In this document: positions 57,566-64,000 of the stretch, in pieces
How the letters are laid out: every line of letters begins with the position of its first letter
Numbering within the stretch: the first letter of the stretch is position 1
Assembly (NCBI GenBank): GCA_000371845.1
Contig: AQUE01000001.1
Coordinates: forward strand, 1 to 64,000
From: an alpha proteobacterium SCGC AAA280-P20
GTDB taxonomy: Bacteria; Pseudomonadota; Alphaproteobacteria; Pelagibacterales; Pelagibacteraceae
Direction: 5' to 3'
DNA: 64,000 nt
Made by a program: the position numbers and the translations under genes
The notes under the pieces: model-generated
Databases searched by the model: none
What the model saw: only the letters and a program-made list of their open reading frames with translations
Told to the model about the DNA's origin: nothing

Positions 57566-58351
57566 TTACTTCTTCTCCGCTGCAGGCGCTGCTGCTGCTG
57601 GTTTTGCATCTTTTTTATTAGTTTCTGCGCTTTTTTCTTTTTTATTCGATTTTTCTTTTAATCCTTCGGCAAGATCATCTTTGAAAGCCTGAATAGTGTC
57701 TTTCATAGTTCTCTTGTTTCTTTCTTTAACGGCTTTATTAATCTCAACAACAGCATTTTTAGCCCCTGGAACTGAACCTTTAACAAATAATAAATTATTC
57801 TCTAAATCTGTTTCGATAATTTCTAATCTTTCAACTGTTCTAAATTTATCTCCCATATGACCAGCCATTTTTTTTCCTTTAAAAACTCTACCTGGGTCTT
57901 GTCTTTGACCTGTAGAACCATGAGATCTGTGAGAAACTGAAACCCCGTGTGTTGCTCTTAATCCTGCAAAATTATGTCTTTTCATAACTCCGGCAAAACC
58001 TCTTCCAATTGTTTTTGATCTTATGTCTACAAAATTAATATCTTTAAAAATATTCAAATCTACATCTGAGCCTAATTTAAGATCGCTATCTGTATCCACT
58101 CTAAATTCTTTTAAAATTTTTTTAGGTTCTAAAGATTTTTTTGCAAAAACACCTTTCATTTGCTTCGTTACTTTTGAATTTTTAATATGACCAAATCCAA
58201 CTAATACGGCACTATAACCACGTTTATCCTTAGTGATAACATCAACAACTTTGCCTGGCTCAACATGAAGAACTGTTACAGGAACGGATTGACCATTCTC
58301 ATAAAACCTTCTTGTCATACCAATTTTTTTACCTATTAAACCTAAAGTCAT
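57566..58351 (-). CDS. rplC: Ribosomal protein L3
   Basis: L3 starts 50S assembly and reaches the peptidyl-transferase centre. Core motifs are MTLGLIGKKIGMTRRFYENG, FAGVMKRHNFAGLRATHGVS and GSTGQRQDPGRVFKGKKMAG. The usual L3 end (PGAKNAVVEINKAV) is followed by about 45 extra residues, Lys/Glu/Ala-rich (NKKEKSAETNKKDAKPAAAA), making 261 aa. It stands between rpsJ and rplD. Confidence 0.96.
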   Translation of the reverse strand: MTLGLIGKKIGMTRRFYENGQSVPVTVLHVEPGKVVDVITKDKRGYSAVLVGFGHIKNSKVTKQMKGVFAKKSLEPKKILKEFRVDTDSDLKLGSDVDLNIFKDINFVDIRSKTIGRGFAGVMKRHNFAGLRATHGVSVSHRSHGSTGQRQDPGRVFKGKKMAGHMGDKFRTVERLEIIETDLENNLLFVKGSVPGAKNAVVEINKAVKERNKRTMKDTIQAFKDDLAEGLKEKSNKKEKSAETNKKDAKPAAAAPAAEKK

Positions 58352-58354
58352 AAT

Positions 58355-58663
58355 TTAAATTTTAATTTCTACATCCACGCCTGAAGCTAAATCTAATTTC
58401 ATTAATGCCTCAACTGTTTGGGGTGTTGGGTCAAGAATGTCTATCATTCGTTTATGTGTTCTTGTTTCAAATTGTTCTCTGCTTTTTTTGTCAATGTGAG
58501 GAGATCTTAATACTGTAAAAATTTCTTTACGTGTAGGAAGTGGTATTGGTCCTCTAACCTGAGCACCAGTTCTTTTTGCTGTATTTACAATCTCAATAGT
58601 AGATTGATCTAAAACTTTATGATCATAAGCTCTCAATTTAATTCTAATATTCTGTTTATCCAT
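58355..58663 (-). CDS. rpsJ: Ribosomal protein S10 (NusE)
   Basis: S10 (102 aa) is both a 30S head protein and the NusB partner in antitermination. Sequence [40 protein letters not shown] and [20 protein letters not shown] are diagnostic. It starts 3 bases after fusA. The tuf gene that usually separates fusA and rpsJ is missing here. Confidence 0.98.
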   Translation of the reverse strand: MDKQNIRIKLRAYDHKVLDQSTIEIVNTAKRTGAQVRGPIPLPTRKEIFTVLRSPHIDKKSREQFETRTHKRMIDILDPTPQTVEALMKLDLASGVDVEIKI

Positions 58664-58666
58664 AAT

Positions 58667-60742
58667 TTAAGCCATCTTCTTTGTAACTTCGTCCTGAACA
58701 TTTTGAGGAACGCGATCATAATGATCAAACTGCATCGTATATTGTGCTCTACCTTGAGACATTGATCTTAAAGTGTTTACATAACCAAACATATTAGCAA
58801 GCGGAACCATTGCATTAATAACAGCGGCATTGCCTCGTTTATCAGTTGATCCAACTTGACCTCTTCTGCTATTTAAATCACCAATAACATCGCCCATATA
58901 GTCTTCTGGTGTCACTACTTCAACTTTCATAATTGGTTCTAAAAGTTTTGGATGTGATTGAAGACATAATTCTCTAAAACAATATCGTGCTGCCAATTCA
59001 AACGCTAAAGGGCTGGAATCTACTTCGTGATGTAATCCGTCTAAGATTTGAACTTTATAATCTAATAATGGAAAGCCTGCTAATACTCCAGAGTCTGCAA
59101 CACTTAAAATTCCTTTTTCTACTCCAGGGATAAATTCTCTTGGGATTGATCCTCCTTTAATTAAATTCTCAACAATTCTACCTTCTCCTTGAGAAAGAGG
59201 CTCAACAGCTAATTTAACTTTAGCAAACTGCCCAGCTCCACCGCTTTGTTTTTTGTGTGTATATTCAAGTTTGCCAGCTGAGGTGATAGTTTCTCTATAA
59301 GCAACTTGAGGGGCCCCGATGTTAGCTTCAACTTTAAATTCTCTTTTCATTCTATCTACAATAATTTCAAGATGTAACTCACCCATTCCTTTAATAATTG
59401 TTTGTCCAGATTCATTGTCTGAGGAAACTCTAAATGAAGGATCTTCTTTTGCTAAACGATTAAGGGCTTCTCCCATTTTTTCTTGGTCATTTTTTGTTTT
59501 AGGTTCAACTGCAATTTCAATAACTGGTTCAGGAAAATCCATAGACTCTAATACGATTGGATTATTTTTGTCGCAAAGAGTATGTCCTGTAATTGTATTT
59601 TTAAGACCTGCTAAAGCAACGATATCTCCTGCGCTTGCACTTTTAATGTCTTCTCTATTATTCGCATGCATCAATAACATACGACCAATTCTTTCTTCTT
59701 TTCCAGTTGTTGCGTTAAGGACACCTGTGCCTGTAGACAATGTTCCTGAATAAATTCTAATAAATGTTAATGATCCAACAAATGGATCGTTTGCTATTTT
59801 AAATGCTAATGCAGAAAATGGTTCTTCATCATTACATTTTCTAATTAGCTCTTCTTCTGTATCTGGCTTAGTTCCTTTAACTTGACCAACGTCTTTAGGG
59901 CTTGGTAAAAAATCAACTACTGCGTCCAAAATTAATTGAACTCCTTTATTTTTAAAAGCAGCACCACAAATTATTGGAACGAAAGCGAAAGAAATTGTTC
60001 CTTTTCTAATACAAGCTTTTAATTCTGCTTCTGATGGATCTTTACCGTTAAGATAATTTTCCATTACTTTTTCATCTTGCTCAACAGCAAGTTCTACTAA
60101 TTCTTTTCTGTATTTAATTGCTTGCTCTTTAAGGTCAGCTGGAATTTCAACATAATCAAATTTTGCACCTAAACTCTCATCTTGCCAAACAACACCTTTC
60201 ATCGTCACAAGATCAACAACGCCTTTGAATGTGCTTTCAATGCCGATTGGAATTTGAAGTACCATAGGAATTGCTCCTAAACGCTCTTTAATCATGTCAA
60301 CGCACATGAAAAAATTAGCTCCAGTTCTATCTAATTTATTAACAAAACAAATTCTTGGGACTTTATATTTATCCGCTTGTCTCCATACTGTTTCAGATTG
60401 TGGTTCAACGCCTGCAACTCCGTCAAAACAAGCAACAGCTCCGTCTAAAACTTTTAATGATCTTTCAACTTCAATAGTAAAATCAACGTGTCCTGGCGTA
60501 TCGATAATATTAATTCTATGACCTTTCCAAAAACAAGTTGTTGCTGCAGATGTAATTGTGATTCCTCTTTCTTGTTCTTGCTCCATCCAGTCCATAGTTG
60601 CAGCGCCATCATGCACTTCGCCAATTTTATGGGCTTTGCCTGTGTAATATAAAATTCTTTCTGTAGTAGTAGTTTTGCCAGCATCAATATGGGCAGCGAT
60701 ACCTATGTTTCTGTATTTATCTATCGGATATTTTTCGCTCAT
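58667..60742 (-). CDS. fusA: Elongation factor G
   Basis: EF-G drives translocation and ribosome recycling. Visible are the P-loop [20 protein letters not shown], switch [32 protein letters not shown] and the G4 motif [10 protein letters not shown], then domains III-V ([34 protein letters not shown]). The ATG at 60742 ([12 protein letters not shown]) gives 691 aa, normal for EF-G. An in-frame ATG 24 bases upstream overlaps rpsG. It follows rpsG by 4 bases. Confidence 0.98.
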   Translation of the reverse strand: MSEKYPIDKYRNIGIAAHIDAGKTTTTERILYYTGKAHKIGEVHDGAATMDWMEQEQERGITITSAATTCFWKGHRINIIDTPGHVDFTIEVERSLKVLDGAVACFDGVAGVEPQSETVWRQADKYKVPRICFVNKLDRTGANFFMCVDMIKERLGAIPMVLQIPIGIESTFKGVVDLVTMKGVVWQDESLGAKFDYVEIPADLKEQAIKYRKELVELAVEQDEKVMENYLNGKDPSEAELKACIRKGTISFAFVPIICGAAFKNKGVQLILDAVVDFLPSPKDVGQVKGTKPDTEEELIRKCNDEEPFSALAFKIANDPFVGSLTFIRIYSGTLSTGTGVLNATTGKEERIGRMLLMHANNREDIKSASAGDIVALAGLKNTITGHTLCDKNNPIVLESMDFPEPVIEIAVEPKTKNDQEKMGEALNRLAKEDPSFRVSSDNESGQTIIKGMGELHLEIIVDRMKREFKVEANIGAPQVAYRETITSAGKLEYTHKKQSGGAGQFAKVKLAVEPLSQGEGRIVENLIKGGSIPREFIPGVEKGILSVADSGVLAGFPLLDYKVQILDGLHHEVDSSPLAFELAARYCFRELCLQSHPKLLEPIMKVEVVTPEDYMGDVIGDLNSRRGQVGSTDKRGNAAVINAMVPLANMFGYVNTLRSMSQGRAQYTMQFDHYDRVPQNVQDEVTKKMA

Positions 60743-60746
60743 AAAT

Positions 60747-61591
<845 letters not shown>

Positions 61592-61704
61592 AAATTTCTA
61601 AAAAATTTTAATAATTTAAGGATAGAAAATAAGGTCGAAACCTAAAATCTGGTAGGAGTTTAAGTGCTCGGGAGCCTTACTTACTACCTTAAAAAAGTGT
61701 GGGC
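61592..61704 (-). promoter_or_regulatory. Structured rpsL leader RNA candidate
   Basis: The probable 5' untranslated region (about 105-113 nt) can form an extended hairpin. GGTAG (61688-61684) pairs with CTACC (61655-61651), TAAGT (61683-61679) with ACTTA (61665-61661), and GCT with AGC around a CCCG loop. A second small hairpin, AGGT-TTCG-ACCT, lies at 61643-61632. AAGGT at the 5' side could instead pair with ACCTT of the second hairpin, so the two folds compete. This suggests a regulated ribosomal-protein leader, but no known motif is recognised. Confidence 0.4.
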
Positions 61705-61732
61705 ATAATACTTAAATTACGCGAAAGGTCAA
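61705..61732 (-). promoter_or_regulatory. Promoter candidate for rpsL-rpsG-fusA and following operon
   Basis: A -35 box TTGACC (61732-61727) and a -10 box TATTAT (61710-61705) are separated by 16 bases on the minus strand, between rpoC and rpsL. This is the best sigma-70-type match noticed in the window. It would give a leader of a little over 100 nt before the rpsL ATG. The genes down to rplQ have such small gaps that they may all depend partly on it. Confidence 0.55.
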
Positions 61733-61785
61733 ATTGTAGTTGTATAAAAAACTACTTAATTAATATTGAAAAACTTAGCTTATTG

Positions 61786-64000
61786 TTACTTAGTAACCTC
61801 TAATTGCTCAGGGGCTTTTGCTTTGCTGTTTTGCAGCTCCATGTCTCTTTCACGAGCGATTTTAGAGTATTTAAATGTGCTATCTCCTGTTCCCGCTGGG
61901 ATCAATCTTCCAACGATAACATTCTCTTTCAAACCATGAAGGACATCAATTTTGCCTTTGATTGCTGCCTCAGTAAGAACTCTTGTTGTTTCTTGGAATG
62001 AAGCTGCGGAAATAAATGATTTAGTCTGTAATGAAGCTTTTGTAATACCTAGTAATACTGGATCAACTTTTGCAGGTGCTTTACCTTCTGAGACTAATTT
62101 TTTATTTAATTCATCCAGATCGATTTTATCTACCAATTCTCCTACTAAGAATGGAGTGTCACCAGAAGCTTTGATTTCAACTTTTCTTAGCATTTGTCTA
62201 ACAATAACTTCTATATGTTTATCGTTAATAATAACGCCCTGTAATCTATAAACTTCTTGAACTTCATCAATAAAATAATTTGCAAGAGCTTCTACTCCTA
62301 AAATTCTTAAAATATCATGGGGAGCTGGACTACCGTCTAATAAATATTCGCCTTTTTTAATTTCTTCACCTGGATTGAAGTTAACTTGTTTTCCTTTTGG
62401 AATTAAATAAGAAGATTCAATTCCTGCTTTTGATTTAATTGTAATTTTAAGTTTTCCTCTAACTTCTTTTCCAAATTCAATTTTACCATCATTCTCAGCA
62501 ATGATTGCTCCTTCTTTGGGTTTTCTTGCTTCAAATAATTCAGCAACTCTTGGTAATCCTCCGGTAATATCTTTTGTTTTAGAAGTTGCTTTAGGTAATC
62601 TAGCTAATACGTCACCTGCATTAACTTTATCTCCATCTTCAACTGATAAAATTGTTTCTGGAACTAAATAATATCTTGCTTCATTGTCATCTGCTTTTTT
62701 AACAACTTTTCCTTTGCTGTCTCTTAATGTAATTCTTGGTTTAAGATCAAGATTCTTAGATTGTCCTCTCCAATCCAAAACAACTTTAGAAGAAATTCCT
62801 GTAGCTTCGTCTGTAGCATCTGTAATTGACGCTCCATCAATTAAATCTACAAAGTTAACAATACCATCTGTTTCTGAGATAACTGGTAAAGTGTACGGAT
62901 CCCACTCGCAAATTTTTTGGCCTTTTTTAACTGGCTGATCTGGTTTTGCAAAAAGTTTTGATCCATATGGAATTTTGTACATTGCAACGTTTGTGCCATT
63001 TTTTTCAATAATAATTTCAGTATTTCTTCCCATTACTATTAATTCCTTTTTAGAATCCTCAATTAAGTTTTGATTAGAAACTTTTAATATTCCTTCTGAA
63101 GGAGCTGTTATCGATGACTCTTGTTTAATTTGAGCTGTACCTCCAACGTGGAATGTTCTCATTGTAAGCTGAGTTCCTGGCTCTCCAATTGATTGAGCCG
63201 CGATCATTCCAACACATTCACCAATTGATACTAATCTTCCTCTTGCTAAATCTCTTCCATAACAAGTTGAGCAAATTCCATCTTTTGCTTCACAAGTAAT
63301 TGGTGAATAAACATCGATAGATTTAACCCCAGCGGCGTCCATTAATTCACATTGTTTTTCTTCAATTAACTGTTTAGCTTTAACGATAACATCTCCTGTA
63401 TTTGGAGCTTTAATATCTTTGGCGGCAATTCTTCCTAAAGATCTTTCTGTTAAAGATACAATAATGTTACCACCTTCTATAATCTCACTAATATTAATAT
63501 GTTTTTTAGTTCCACAGAATTTAAGTCTTACAATAACGTCCTGAGAAACGTCACATAATCTTCTTGTTAAATATCCAGAGTTTGCAGTTTTTAAAGCTGT
63601 ATCAGCAAGTCCTTTTCGTGCTCCGTGAGTAGATGTAAAGTACTCTAGAACTGTCAAACCTTCTTTGAAGTTTGAAATAATTGGAGTTTCAATAATTTCT
63701 CCTGATGGTTTTGCCATTAAACCTCTCATTCCAGCTAACTGCTTCATCTGAGCCGCCGAACCTCTCGCGCCAGAATCTGCCATCATAAATATAGAGTTAG
63801 TTGTTATTGAGCCATCTTCTTTATTAATCTTAGAAGCAGAGATATTTTTCATCATCTCGCTTGCAATTTTGTCTGTACATTTAGACCACTGATCTACAAC
63901 TTTGTTATATTTTTCACCTTTAGTAATTAAACCTTCAGAATATTGAGTTTCATATTCCTCAACCATTTTTTTTGCTTCATTTATAATTTTCTCTTTTGAT
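61786..64000 (-). CDS. rpoC: RNA polymerase beta' subunit, C-terminal part (cut by window edge)
   Basis: The frame is open to the right end of the window ([11 protein letters not shown] precedes the first internal Met), so the 5' end lies outside. Present are the secondary-channel and bridge-helix region ([40 protein letters not shown]), C-terminal zinc cysteines ([17 protein letters not shown]), the trigger loop [13 protein letters not shown] and the final conserved domain ([29 protein letters not shown]). About 738 residues are visible of an expected 1,380 or so. It is followed by rpsL, the normal order. Confidence 0.97.
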   Translation of the reverse strand, partial: SKEKIINEAKKMVEEYETQYSEGLITKGEKYNKVVDQWSKCTDKIASEMMKNISASKINKEDGSITTNSIFMMADSGARGSAAQMKQLAGMRGLMAKPSGEIIETPIISNFKEGLTVLEYFTSTHGARKGLADTALKTANSGYLTRRLCDVSQDVIVRLKFCGTKKHINISEIIEGGNIIVSLTERSLGRIAAKDIKAPNTGDVIVKAKQLIEEKQCELMDAAGVKSIDVYSPITCEAKDGICSTCYGRDLARGRLVSIGECVGMIAAQSIGEPGTQLTMRTFHVGGTAQIKQESSITAPSEGILKVSNQNLIEDSKKELIVMGRNTEIIIEKNGTNVAMYKIPYGSKLFAKPDQPVKKGQKICEWDPYTLPVISETDGIVNFVDLIDGASITDATDEATGISSKVVLDWRGQSKNLDLKPRITLRDSKGKVVKKADDNEARYYLVPETILSVEDGDKVNAGDVLARLPKATSKTKDITGGLPRVAELFEARKPKEGAIIAENDGKIEFGKEVRGKLKITIKSKAGIESSYLIPKGKQVNFNPGEEIKKGEYLLDGSPAPHDILRILGVEALANYFIDEVQEVYRLQGVIINDKHIEVIVRQMLRKVEIKASGDTPFLVGELVDKIDLDELNKKLVSEGKAPAKVDPVLLGITKASLQTKSFISAASFQETTRVLTEAAIKGKIDVLHGLKENVIVGRLIPAGTGDSTFKYSKIARERDMELQNSKAKAPEQLEVTK

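Noticed and set aside
61736..61755. Rho-independent terminator after rpoC (GTAGTT/AACTAC hairpin)
   Set aside because: The stem has only six mostly A-T pairs and no T-run follows on the minus strand; the next bases are the -35 box of the rpsL promoter candidate.

Overview
The window is a compact, very A+T-rich stretch (roughly 70% A+T by eye, not computed) of core bacterial genome. It fits a streamlined alphaproteobacterium, most likely a relative of SAR11/Pelagibacterales. The grounds are the C4-type HemA (5-aminolevulinate synthase), the clpS-clpA pair, the pyrB plus non-catalytic pyrC-like pair, recO next to parC, gatCAB, the gene spacing (start and stop codons often overlap and no gap exceeds 200 bases) and the Lys/Asn/Ile-rich proteins. 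The exact subclade cannot be fixed from the sequence alone. No CRISPR array, transposase, prophage or defence system was seen.

Layout. 1-5352: glyA, nrdR and the riboflavin genes ribD-ribE-ribBA-ribH plus nusB. The first 95 bases recur exactly as an inverted copy at 4997-5091. glyA is split over two strands and nusB runs into antisense glyA, so 1-4996 looks like a false inversion (whole-genome-amplification chimera or assembly artefact). The likely real order is hemA-rpiB-glyA-nrdR-ribD-ribE-ribBA-ribH-nusB on one strand. 5355-8145: rpiB, then divergent hemA and hemB (first steps of haem synthesis). 8137-18995: a long minus-strand run (flavin reductase-like, parC, recO, era, rnc, lepB, acpS, pdxJ, pyrE, rsh/spoT, folK, smpB, dapA). 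19058-23630: a lytic transglycosylase, a membrane protein, tRNA-Ser(GCU), a small secreted protein, a SugE/Gdx-type transporter and a pirin. 23637-31080: typA, a DUF2805/TIGR03643-type protein, a peroxiredoxin, trhO, an O-methyltransferase and gatB-gatA-gatC. 31118-37556 (plus strand): ruvX, pyrB, pyrC-like, plsY, topA and a RidA-like gene. 37553-44958: clpA/clpS, ugd, galU, panC, lipB and an rluC-like gene.

44958-64000: a minus-strand block of transcription and translation genes. It begins with the 3' two-fifths or so of rpoC at the window's right edge, then a leader with a good promoter candidate, then rpsL-rpsG-fusA, the S10 and spc clusters, secY-adk, rpsM-rpsK-rpoA-rplQ, and crcB and an rluC-like gene at the tail. 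No tuf lies between fusA and rpsJ and no rpmD between rpsE and rplO. adk has a one-base frameshift in an A8 run.

No new multi-gene system was found. The most informative oddities are the 5' chimera, the adk frameshift, a dihydroorotase-like protein lacking all its metal histidines, a RibBA whose GTP cyclohydrolase half has lost its zinc cysteines, a structured rpsL leader, and a small secreted two-cysteine protein.
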